Positions 1 to 5,343 of a stretch of DNA of 5,736 nt are shown here, one piece after another; position 1 is the stretch's first letter, and each line of letters starts with the position of its first letter. Origin of the DNA: Planctomycetota bacterium (lineage in GTDB: Bacteria; Planctomycetota; Brocadiia; SM23-32); the NCBI GenBank assembly GCA_030604585.1, contig JAUVVP010000167.1:1-5736 (forward strand), in the 5' to 3' direction. The notes beneath the pieces are model-generated. The model ran no database searches, had not been told where the DNA came from, and saw only the letters and a program-made list of their open reading frames with translations. Position numbers and translations under genes: made by a program.

Positions 1-2
1 CT

Positions 3-251
3 GAGTACGTCCGGTTGCTTTGTGAGGAATTGAACTCGCTGGACGCGGAGTTCGTCGCCTGGTTCATCCCCAGAGACTACGACGAGGGATGGGAGTACCT
101 GAGAACGCTGGGCGTCGAGGAGTTCGTGAAGGCGTGGCGGGACACGGGGCTTGTTGACGGAGGGGGAAAGCCGAGGCAGTCGCTTGCCATCTGGGATGCC
201 TGGCTGCACTTGCCGAGAGTGCGGAAAAAGGCGTCAGACCCTCTCGATTAA
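3..251 (+). CDS. C-terminal part of a probable TIM-barrel glycoside-hydrolase-like protein (5' end outside window)
   Basis: The frame is open from the left edge, so the TTG at 15 is probably internal and the gene begins outside the window. The 82 visible codons are rich in aromatic and acidic residues: FVAWFIPRDYDEGW, then WRDTGLVDG, then a W-x2-W pair (IWDAWLHLPR). From memory, this pattern resembles the last strand and helix of TIM-barrel glycoside hydrolases of the GH53/GH5 type, where a Trp-containing strand is followed by 'GL.d..g.pRpal..W'. No catalytic residue can be assigned from this fragment. The last eight residues (KKASDPLD) and the TAA stop fall almost entirely inside the palindromic repeat at 227-267, so the original C-terminus was probably near LPRVR. 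The gene converges on the ankyrin gene with only 23 bp between stop codons. Coding status is fairly sure; the family is a moderate guess. Confidence 0.62.
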   Translation, partial: EYVRLLCEELNSLDAEFVAWFIPRDYDEGWEYLRTLGVEEFVKAWRDTGLVDGGGKPRQSLAIWDAWLHLPRVRKKASDPLD

Positions 252-267
252 AGGGTCTGACCCCTTT
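225..267 (-). terminator. Possible intrinsic terminator of the ankyrin gene, formed by repeat copy 1
   Basis: Read on the minus strand, the hairpin begins 7 nt after the ankyrin TAG stop. It has a stable 16-bp stem with one mismatch, and the descending arm ends in CCTTTTTCC, giving a five-T tract at 229-225 as in Rho-independent terminators. Three of these Ts also belong to the stem base, which weakens the case. On the plus strand only a short TTT follows before a C-run, so termination in that direction is less convincing. Confidence 0.42.
227..267. repeat. GTCAGACCC-type palindromic repeat, copy 1
   Basis: The arms 227-242 and 252-267 are complementary over 16 bp with one mismatch (C232 against C262). 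They enclose a 9-nt loop, CTCGATTAA. The core is GTCAGACCCT/AGGGTCTGAC. The element matches copy 2 at 3324-3364 at 33 of 41 aligned positions with no gap, and both loops have the form CTCGnnnAA. Short dispersed palindromes of this sort are typical of REP-like elements, which in other genomes are moved by REP-associated tyrosine transposases (RAYT/TnpA-REP). No such gene is in this window. The element lies between two convergent genes and contributes the stop codon of the plus-strand gene. Confidence 0.8.
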
Positions 268-274
268 GCCCCCC

Positions 275-1366
275 CTACTCAGTCGCCCCGTGCCGGCGCA
301 GCAGTTCGGCGACGTCCTCGTGACCGTTCTGAATCGCTAAGCGCAGGGCTGTGTGGCCCCAGGAGCCGGGCGCGTTGACCGCCACCCCTTCGGCCAGAAG
401 GAGCTCGACGACTTCCCGGCGCCCGTTCTCGGCCGCGCGGTGCAGGCACGTCTGCCCGTTGTCGTCCGCCGCCTCGATGTCGGCCCCGTGCGCCAACAGC
501 AGCTTCACGACATCCACGCGGCCGTTCTGCGCCGCCCAGTGCAATGCCGGCCTCCCGTAAGCCCCTTCCGCGTTGACGAGGGCAGGACGCTGTTCGATGA
601 ACTTGCGCGTCAGCGACGGGTCGCCGACTCCGACGGCAGCAAAGAAGTCGAGTTCAGAGCCCCCGCTCATCAGCAGTTCGACCACTTCGTCGCGCCCGGC
701 GCAAGCGGCGCACGTGAGGGCGGTCCAGCCCCACACGTCCGTTGTGTCAAGCCCGCCGCCCGCCGCCAGCAGGGCCTCGACCACGCCGGCATGTCCTCCT
801 TTGGCCGCAGCGTGCAGCGCCGTTCGACCGACACGGTCGCGGGCGCGGGGGTCGGCGCGCTCCGCCAGCAGCAGCTCGACGACCGGCAAGTGCCCCGCCT
901 GAGCCGCATAGCGCAGTGGCGCGCCGCCGCTCCTGCTCATGACGTCAATGCGCGCGCCGTGCCGGATCAGCAGCTCCGCCACGTCCCCGTGTCCCCGCCG
1001 CGCAGCCGAATGCAGCGGGGCCGATCCGTTCCCGTCGCGCAGGTTGACGTCCGCCCCTCGTGCTATGAGTGCCTCGGCGATCTCGTAATGGCCGCCGCCG
1101 GCCGCTGCGTCCAGGGGAGTGTCGCCAATCGGGTTCGGGGCGTTGGGGTCGGCGCCTTTGGCAAGGAATTCCTTCGCCAGGCGCAGGTCGCCCAGCGCCG
1201 CAGCGTGATAGAGCCGTCTGGTCGCCGTGCGCGACCTGCTTTGGGATATCCGGACGAAGGCCAGGACGCCCAACAGGAAGCACACGGCGGCTATCGCAGC
1301 CTTCGACGCAAGCGCGGACCCCGGCGACTGAACGCCCCGGCGCTCTGAGGTGCCTGAACTCGTCAT
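275..1366 (-). CDS. Membrane-anchored ankyrin-repeat protein
   Basis: This is a 363-residue protein with one hydrophobic segment near the N-terminus (about residues 23-39, AAIAAVCFLLGVLAF) followed by about ten ankyrin repeats to the C-terminus. Repeats 2-5 begin at about residues 81, 114, 147 and 180, an exact 33-residue period. Repeat 6 starts at 213, a divergent repeat 7 at about 241, and repeats 8-10 at 271, 304 and 337. The signatures are G-x-T/A-x-L-x-x-A-A, VVELLL and GADxN. Five arginines follow the hydrophobic segment, against two Arg and one Lys before it. By the positive-inside rule this suggests the repeats face the cytoplasm, but it is not decisive. ATG at 1366 is chosen because GGGGAAG lies 5 nt upstream; a GTG at 1411 would add 15 residues (378 aa) but lacks a good Shine-Dalgarno site. 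Ankyrin arrays bind proteins; no partner or enzymatic domain is visible. The gene follows lnt on the same strand after 83 bp and may share its transcript. Confidence 0.9.
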   Translation of the reverse strand: MTSSGTSERRGVQSPGSALASKAAIAAVCFLLGVLAFVRISQSRSRTATRRLYHAAALGDLRLAKEFLAKGADPNAPNPIGDTPLDAAAGGGHYEIAEALIARGADVNLRDGNGSAPLHSAARRGHGDVAELLIRHGARIDVMSRSGGAPLRYAAQAGHLPVVELLLAERADPRARDRVGRTALHAAAKGGHAGVVEALLAAGGGLDTTDVWGWTALTCAACAGRDEVVELLMSGGSELDFFAAVGVGDPSLTRKFIEQRPALVNAEGAYGRPALHWAAQNGRVDVVKLLLAHGADIEAADDNGQTCLHRAAENGRREVVELLLAEGVAVNAPGSWGHTALRLAIQNGHEDVAELLRRHGATE

Positions 1367-1410
1367 GCCGGCTTCCCCGCAACTGCGGCTATCGGGTGGC
1401 CGCGCCACCA

Positions 1411-1439
1411 CCTATGGCGCCGGCCCCCACGCAGGTCAA
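1411..1439 (-). promoter_or_regulatory. Weak candidate promoter for the ankyrin gene
   Basis: On the minus strand, TTGACC (1439-1434) is followed after 17 nt by CATAGG (1416-1411). The -35 matches consensus at 5 of 6 positions but the -10 at only 3 of 6. It would start transcription near 1404, leaving a leader of about 38 nt before the ATG at 1366. It would be incompatible with the alternative GTG start at 1411. A 6-bp GGTGGC/GCCACC hairpin (1395-1409) falls at the start of such a transcript. Co-transcription with lnt is equally possible. Confidence 0.25.
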
Positions 1440-1449
1440 CCCATTCTCG

Positions 1450-3201
1450 TCAGCGTGGGTCAGTGCCTGATGTCTTGCCGCTGCCGCCCGGCCGAAGGGC
1501 CAGCAGCAGCGCCGGCAAGGCGATGGCGAGCATCAGGCAGGTGACGGCGAAGGCGTCGCCGTACCTGACGTAGGGGGTAGTCGCGTCCGAGAGCTGCACG
1601 GCCGCGCTCAGGGCGCCCTTCGTCAGCGGCTGGAGTTCGGCGTAGACCTCGCCGCGCGGGTTGATGAAGCAGGAGACCCCGGTGTTGGCCGCCCGCACTA
1701 CTGTGGTGCGCGTCTCGACGGCCCGGAAGACGGCCATCGCCAGGTGCTGCCTCAACTCCCCGGCAATGTGGTACCACCCCTCGTCCGTGACGTTGACCAG
1801 GAAGTCAACGCCTTTGCGCCGGAAGGAGGCGCACAGCTCGGGGAAAACGTCCTCATAGCAGACCAGCGCGCCGAACCGGACCGGCTCCTCCCCTTCCCCG
1901 CCCGGCAGGGAGAAGACGACCTCCTCCGTGCCCGGCGTTATCTCGCGCGGTATGGGCGTGAACGCCTGAAGGAACGGCAGCGACTCGCGCAGGGGGATGT
2001 ACTCGCCGAACGGCACCAGCCTGATCTTGTCGTAGCGCTCGATGAACTGCGCGTCGGGAGAGAGCATGACGGCGGAGTTGCCGAACTCCGGTGTGGCCTG
2101 CACGCCGTAGACGACGCTGCGCGCCACGCTGCGCCCGAAGTAGGCCGGCGCGCCGACCAGGAAGTAGCAATCCATGTCCGCCCCCAGCGCGCCGAGCAGA
2201 CCGATCACCTGGTCGCGAAGCCCTAGCTCGCGCGCATTGGGGAACATCTCGGGAGGGATGTCCAGCGGGACCGGGGCGGTGCTCTCCGGCCAGACGGCCA
2301 TCCGAACGCCGCGTCCGCGCAGCCCGGCCGTCAGCTCGGCCGTCACCTGCACCTCCCACTCGCGTTCGCGATAATAGTCCTCCAAGGTCTTGCGTTCGTC
2401 GAATATCTCGGCCACCAGGCGCGGGAAGTTCTGCTGGACCACGCCCACCACGGGCCCCTCGGTGAGCATGACGCGGCCCCTCACGTGCCCTCCGGCGACA
2501 GCACAGGCAATGAGGAGGGCCGACGAACCGGCCAGCATCAGGCATCCTCTGACCGCGTGCCTGCCCCGCCTGCGCCCTGACCCGAGGCCGATGATCAGGG
2601 CCGCCAGGCAAGCGCCGACCAGGAACACGACAAAGCTCACCGCGTAGACTCCCCCCAACGCCGCAAGCTGCACCAGCCCGACGAACCGATACTGCGTGTA
2701 GCCGAGGAAGAGCCACGGGACCCCGGGTCCCAGCCGCGCGCGGAACAACTCCAGGGCCACCCAGAGCAGCGCCGCCAGCAGTGGCCAAAGGAGAGGGAAC
2801 TGCCGCTGGAAGAAGCGAATGAGCAAGGCGGCGGCGACCAGGTACAGGCCGCCGTAGAAGGCCAGCCCCAGCCAGCCGGGCACCGTGACACTGGCCACCC
2901 ACCTGAAGGAAGGCAGATAGGCGACGGCCGCCATCGTCGCGCCGCAGAGGGCCGCCATCCTGTAACCGGCCGCCCGGTCGAGGGCGATCAGCAGCGGAAC
3001 GAACGCACCGAAGGCCAGCGGCCACAGGTCTGCCGGCGGGAAGGACAGGGCAAGCAGCAAGCCGCTGAACGCCGAACACAGCAGCCACGGCGTCGCCTCC
3101 CGAACGGCCCGCCGGACGGCGCGCAGCCCGGACGTCCCGCCGCCCGCGGTCGGCCGGTCGGCCTCGTTGCCTGCGCGCGCTGCCTGGTCAGGGACGGTCA
3201 T
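1450..3201 (-). CDS. lnt: Apolipoprotein N-acyltransferase
   Basis: Lnt is an inner-membrane enzyme that transfers an acyl chain from a phospholipid to the N-terminal cysteine of diacylated lipoproteins, the last step of lipoprotein maturation. The protein has 583 residues (E. coli Lnt has 512). A hydrophilic N-terminal extension of about 35 residues is followed by about seven hydrophobic segments between 37 and 237. A nitrilase-fold domain spans about 248-530, and a final hydrophobic segment lies at about 549-569. The catalytic triad is visible: E306 in VWPES, K392 in YDKIRLVPFGEY and C448 in LVCYED. E400 matches the second conserved glutamate of the FGEY motif, and TTPYVRYGD matches the conserved TPY..xGD near the last membrane segment. 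The motif near 470 reads NVTDEGWY instead of the more usual N-x-S/T-N-D-x-W-F. The ATG at 3201 has no strong Shine-Dalgarno site, so the start is moderately sure. It follows the permease gene on the same strand after 206 bp. Confidence 0.96.
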   Translation of the reverse strand: MTVPDQAARAGNEADRPTAGGGTSGLRAVRRAVREATPWLLCSAFSGLLLALSFPPADLWPLAFGAFVPLLIALDRAAGYRMAALCGATMAAVAYLPSFRWVASVTVPGWLGLAFYGGLYLVAAALLIRFFQRQFPLLWPLLAALLWVALELFRARLGPGVPWLFLGYTQYRFVGLVQLAALGGVYAVSFVVFLVGACLAALIIGLGSGRRRGRHAVRGCLMLAGSSALLIACAVAGGHVRGRVMLTEGPVVGVVQQNFPRLVAEIFDERKTLEDYYREREWEVQVTAELTAGLRGRGVRMAVWPESTAPVPLDIPPEMFPNARELGLRDQVIGLLGALGADMDCYFLVGAPAYFGRSVARSVVYGVQATPEFGNSAVMLSPDAQFIERYDKIRLVPFGEYIPLRESLPFLQAFTPIPREITPGTEEVVFSLPGGEGEEPVRFGALVCYEDVFPELCASFRRKGVDFLVNVTDEGWYHIAGELRQHLAMAVFRAVETRTTVVRAANTGVSCFINPRGEVYAELQPLTKGALSAAVQLSDATTPYVRYGDAFAVTCLMLAIALPALLLALRPGGSGKTSGTDPR

Positions 3202-3237
3202 CTCAAAGGCTCTGAAAGCAGGGGATTGGGAAGCATC

Positions 3238-3266
3238 ATTCTAAGCGCCGTCCCCTGACGGCGCAA
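3238..3266 (-). promoter_or_regulatory. Candidate sigma70-type promoter for lnt
   Basis: On the minus strand, TTGCGC (3266-3261) and TAGAAT (3243-3238) are separated by exactly 17 nt. The -10 matches TATAAT at 5 of 6 positions; the -35 keeps only TTG. Transcription would start near 3231, about 30 nt before the lnt ATG. Almost the whole spacer and part of the -35 are occupied by the perfect palindrome at 3245-3264. The prediction is by eye only. Confidence 0.4.
3245..3264. repeat. Perfect 8-bp inverted repeat in the lnt upstream region (possible operator or hairpin)
   Basis: The arms GCGCCGTC (3245-3252) and GACGGCGC (3257-3264) are perfectly complementary around a CCCT loop. The element lies between the permease and lnt genes and overlaps the spacer and -35 of a candidate lnt promoter, as an operator would. 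As RNA from the permease gene it would form a strong hairpin followed by TTAGAAT, so an attenuator or weak terminator is an alternative. No regulator can be named. Confidence 0.6.
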
Positions 3267-3294
3267 ACTGCCCGGTTGGTATGTCGGAGGAGCC

Positions 3295-3318
3295 GCTCGA
3301 CGGCCCCCCGTCCGGAGC
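3295..3318. repeat. Interrupted inverted repeat between lnt and the permease gene
   Basis: GCTC (3295-3298) and GACGG (3299-3303) pair with CCGTC (3308-3312) and GAGC (3315-3318) around a four-C loop, with a 2-nt bulge at 3313-3314. It is a short G+C-rich stem with no T tract on either strand. It may add to RNA structure between the two genes or may be a chance product of base composition. Confidence 0.35.
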
Positions 3319-3323
3319 AAGAA

Positions 3324-3364
3324 CAAGGGGGCAGACCCTCTCGGCCAAGGGGTCTGACCGCTTT
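3324..3364. repeat. GTCAGACCC-type palindromic repeat, copy 2
   Basis: This copy is related to copy 1 (33 of 41 positions) and in the same orientation. The core arms CAGACCC (3332-3338) and GGGTCTG (3350-3356) pair perfectly. T3339 and G3349 can form a wobble pair at the base of a 9-nt loop, CTCGGCCAA. The outer arms are more decayed than in copy 1. On the minus strand it starts 43 nt after the permease stop codon, and its descending arm is followed by the T-rich TTGTTCTTG. It may therefore help end or stabilise the permease transcript. It does not interrupt a gene. Confidence 0.78.
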
Positions 3365-3407
3365 TCCCGCCTCCTGCACCGGGCCAATACGAAAGCCGGA
3401 GCGGCCC

Positions 3408-5012
3408 TCAACGGCTCAGGACCCTGACCATCAGAACGGCGCCGATGAGGAACGTAAACCCGTTGCCCGCCCACATGGCCGGCGCGATGGGGAGAACGCC
3501 CGCCTCGGCCGCCACCTGGCCCAGGATGAGGAAAGGATAGAAGATCAGAAGCACGATGGCGAAGCTTATCCCGAACGCGATCATCACACTGCGCCCGCTG
3601 GCCACGATGCCGAGCGGTATCCCCACCAGGGCGAAGACGAGCACGGAAAGGGCTTGCGCCAGCCTCTTGTGAACGCGAATGCGGATGGCGTTGAGGCTGC
3701 GCTGGTCGTCGGCGGCCCGGATGACCTCGATGATCTTCTTCCTGTCTTCCACCAGCTCGCCCTTACGCTGCTGAAGTTCGGCGATCTGTCCCTGGATCTC
3801 TGCCGCTCGCGCTTCGTCGGCCTCGATGAGCCTCTCGGCCTCGGCGATCTCGCCCTTCCGCGCGGCGATCTCCTTGTCCTTGGCATCTATCTTCGTCAGC
3901 AGCGTCGCTTGCAGCCTTTCCAACTCGAAGCGGCGCTCCAGGTCCGCCTCGCCCTCCTGCATCTGGATGAGCTGCTCGGCGCAGTCGGCCTGCTGCTGCC
4001 TCAGCTCGTCGAACTGGTGTTGTACATCGGCCAGCAGGTTCTGCGTGTGCTCGATGATCAGCCGCTGACCGCGTGGTTCCTGAACCGCATACTTATGATG
4101 CTTGCCCCGACTTGATTGGAGCGCCGCGTCGAGTTCGCCTATCGAGATGTCCAGGCGCTTCCTGTTGGCTGTCTGCTCGGCGCGCACGCTATCGGGGTCA
4201 TCATATCGGGCCTGGCCGGCCACCCTTTGGCGCAGCCGACTCACTTCCTGCAGGAGCTGACGGAACGGCAGGTGCTTCCTGCGAGTGCGGATCTCCTCCG
4301 CTTTCGGGGCCACCCGGACGGAGTAGATAACCCCCTCGACGGTGAAGGTGCGCGCTTCGCCGTACGCCTGGCGGTCGAAACGCGTGATGACGCAGTCACT
4401 CATCTCGAACACAACAGTTTCGTGCTGTTCAGGGTGGGGCCGGATGGTCGAAGTGGCCGCGCTGATGATCGTGTAGGGACGCTGGTCCCGGACCTCGATC
4501 ACCGTGACGCCGGTCATCTTGCCGTCCTGGAAGTCATCGTACTGGAGGTGGGCCGGGGGAAAGGAGAACTGACGCTTCCAGCTCAGGGCAGCCTTGTCCA
4601 GCAGCATCTGCCTGAGGGCCTCGTACTTGAGCGCCTTGATAGCACCGCGCGCCCGCGGAACCATCTCGAACTGAAAGAACCCCGCAACCGCGCTCAGCAG
4701 CAGACCCAGGACAAGGACCGGATAGACCACTCTGAAAAGGTGAATGCCCGCCGCGCGAACCGCGATCAGCTCGTTGTCCGCCGACAGCCGTCCGAACGTC
4801 ATGATGACGCCCGTCAGAAAGGCGGAGGGCAGGACTATCGGGATGCAGTATCCGAAAAGAGGCGGCAGCAGCGAACTCAAACGCACAACGTCCAGCCCGT
4901 CGTGCAGAAGCTGCATGCAGAACCCCACCACCATCAACAGCGCCAGCGTGAGGAAGGACAGCAAGAAGGCCTGTGCGATGCCCTTCAGGACATATATCTG
5001 AAGCTTCTTCAT
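3408..5012 (-). CDS. LptF/LptG-family (YjgP/YjgQ) permease with a large coiled-coil insertion
   Basis: LptF and LptG are the membrane subunits of the LptB2FG transporter, which extracts lipopolysaccharide from the inner membrane and passes it to LptC and LptA. The protein has 534 residues, against about 360 in E. coli. Predicted membrane segments lie at about 12-36, 50-72 and 93-115, and at 450-470, 476-497 and 508-530, the usual three-plus-three layout. The cytoplasmic coupling-helix motif (SADNELIAVRAAG, 77-89) follows the second segment, as is typical. Residues about 130-235 fit the periplasmic beta-jellyroll domain. Residues about 247-437 are an extra, highly charged E/Q/R/K-rich stretch with coiled-coil character, just before the fourth segment (HKRLAQALSVLVFALVGIPLG). 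LptF and LptG cannot be told apart here, and no second permease gene adjoins it. The ATG at 5012 has AGGG 4 nt upstream, and a good promoter lies further upstream. Confidence 0.93.
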   Translation of the reverse strand: MKKLQIYVLKGIAQAFLLSFLTLALLMVVGFCMQLLHDGLDVVRLSSLLPPLFGYCIPIVLPSAFLTGVIMTFGRLSADNELIAVRAAGIHLFRVVYPVLVLGLLLSAVAGFFQFEMVPRARGAIKALKYEALRQMLLDKAALSWKRQFSFPPAHLQYDDFQDGKMTGVTVIEVRDQRPYTIISAATSTIRPHPEQHETVVFEMSDCVITRFDRQAYGEARTFTVEGVIYSVRVAPKAEEIRTRRKHLPFRQLLQEVSRLRQRVAGQARYDDPDSVRAEQTANRKRLDISIGELDAALQSSRGKHHKYAVQEPRGQRLIIEHTQNLLADVQHQFDELRQQQADCAEQLIQMQEGEADLERRFELERLQATLLTKIDAKDKEIAARKGEIAEAERLIEADEARAAEIQGQIAELQQRKGELVEDRKKIIEVIRAADDQRSLNAIRIRVHKRLAQALSVLVFALVGIPLGIVASGRSVMIAFGISFAIVLLIFYPFLILGQVAAEAGVLPIAPAMWAGNGFTFLIGAVLMVRVLSR

Positions 5013-5099
5013 GGAGCCCTACGGGCCTGGTCCTCTATCGCAGAAGCCGTGTTGAGCGCGGCACGCATCTCTCAGTCTTGCTCTGGCTCCCCGGCGGCT

Positions 5100-5129
5100 A
5101 TTGTAGTCAAGCAGCCGTTCTGCTGACAA
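5100..5129 (-). promoter_or_regulatory. Candidate sigma70-type promoter for the LptF/LptG-family gene
   Basis: On the minus strand, TTGTCA (5129-5124, 5 of 6 matches to TTGACA) and TACAAT (5105-5100, 5 of 6 matches to TATAAT) are 18 nt apart. Transcription would start near 5093, giving a leader of about 80 nt before the ATG at 5012. An overlapping TTGACT at 5134-5129 could serve as an alternative -35, but its spacing of 23 nt is too long. This is among the most A+T-rich patches in the intergenic region. Confidence 0.5.
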
Positions 5130-5151
5130 GTCAACAGCCCCGCCGAGGGGA

Positions 5152-5191
5152 GCCGCAGCGCGCCGTGAAGGGGCCGAAGCGCGCCTCAAGG
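5152..5191. repeat. Imperfect tandem direct repeat, 21-bp period
   Basis: Two adjacent units share GCCG(C/A)AGCGCGCC, at 5152-5164 and 5173-5185, with 12 of 13 positions identical. Each is followed by a similar AAGG-ending tail, offset by one base. The 21-bp period is about two helical turns, so both units would face the same side of the DNA. The pair lies between the two divergent candidate promoters, where a regulator could bind. Chance similarity in G+C-rich DNA cannot be excluded. Confidence 0.45.
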
Positions 5192-5216
5192 CCCCGCGGG
5201 GGCCGGCCTCCGGCGG

Positions 5217-5245
5217 TTGCGGCCGGCCGGGGGGTGTGCGATAAT
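5217..5245 (+). promoter_or_regulatory. Candidate extended -10 promoter for the metallophosphoesterase gene
   Basis: TTGCGG (5217-5222) is followed after 17 nt by GATAAT (5240-5245, 5 of 6 matches). A TG dinucleotide at 5237-5238 gives the extended -10 form TGCGATAAT. Transcription would start near 5252, leaving a leader of about 90 nt before the ATG at 5344. The -35 is weak, which extended -10 promoters tolerate. Confidence 0.5.
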
Positions 5246-5257
5246 ACGGGGGACGGA

Positions 5258-5276
5258 GCGAGGAACCCCCCCTCGC
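5258..5276 (+). other. Short leader hairpin upstream of the metallophosphoesterase gene
   Basis: GCGAGG (5258-5263) and CCTCGC (5271-5276) form a perfect 6-bp stem around a 7-nt AACCCCC loop. It would lie at the very 5' end of a transcript started from the promoter at 5217-5245. It could protect the RNA 5' end. It resembles no riboswitch that I recognise. Confidence 0.3.
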
Positions 5277-5343
5277 CTTAGACGTGTCAGGGGCATTCTG
5301 GTCCAATAGCTGGAATCCACAGGCTGGACGTGGGTCTCGCAAG

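Larger units (their letters stand above)
5013..5343. other. Divergent intergenic region without a gene
   Basis: This 331-bp stretch separates two divergently transcribed genes. It contains a candidate promoter for the permease (5100-5129, minus), an imperfect tandem repeat (5152-5191), a GGCCCC-GCG-GGGGCC hairpin (5190-5204), an inverted CCGGCC/GGCCGG motif nearby, a candidate promoter for the phosphoesterase gene (5217-5245, plus) and a small leader hairpin (5258-5276). Short open frames cross it on both strands, but none has a convincing start with a ribosome binding site or a recognisable product. Confidence 0.7.

Noticed and set aside
227..267. CRISPR-like repeat
   Set aside because: Only two diverged copies about 3 kb apart, with genes between them and no regular spacers.
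151..378. 75-codon plus-strand open frame overlapping the end of the first gene and the end of the ankyrin gene
   Set aside because: It crosses two genes and the palindromic repeat and has no protein-like features.
353..1348. 331-codon open frame on the plus strand
   Set aside because: It is exactly antisense to the ankyrin gene. Its translation is low-complexity and rich in Arg, Pro and Val, with no recognisable motif, as expected from G+C-rich codon bias. The minus-strand ankyrin repeats are unmistakable.
1853..3088. 411-codon open frame on the minus strand in another phase of lnt
   Set aside because: It lies wholly inside lnt. It is rich in Arg, Gly, Ala and Pro without domain features, while the other frame carries a complete Lnt with its catalytic triad.
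227..3364. The two palindromes as boundaries (terminal inverted repeats or att sites) of one inserted element carrying lnt and the ankyrin gene
   Set aside because: They are in the same orientation and each is itself a complete hairpin. No transposase or integrase lies between them, lnt is a core gene, and there is no composition shift. A dispersed repeat family explains them better.
4116..5126. 336-codon open frame on the plus strand
   Set aside because: It is antisense to the permease gene and its composition (many Arg, Gln and His, no hydrophobic core) is that of a shadow frame. The opposite strand encodes six membrane segments in the expected places.
5190..5233. G+C-rich hairpins (GGCCCC-GCG-GGGGCC and CCGGCC/GGCCGG) as a terminator
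   Set aside because: No T tract follows on either strand and both flanking genes are transcribed away from the region, so there is no transcript to terminate here. Base composition alone makes such stems likely.
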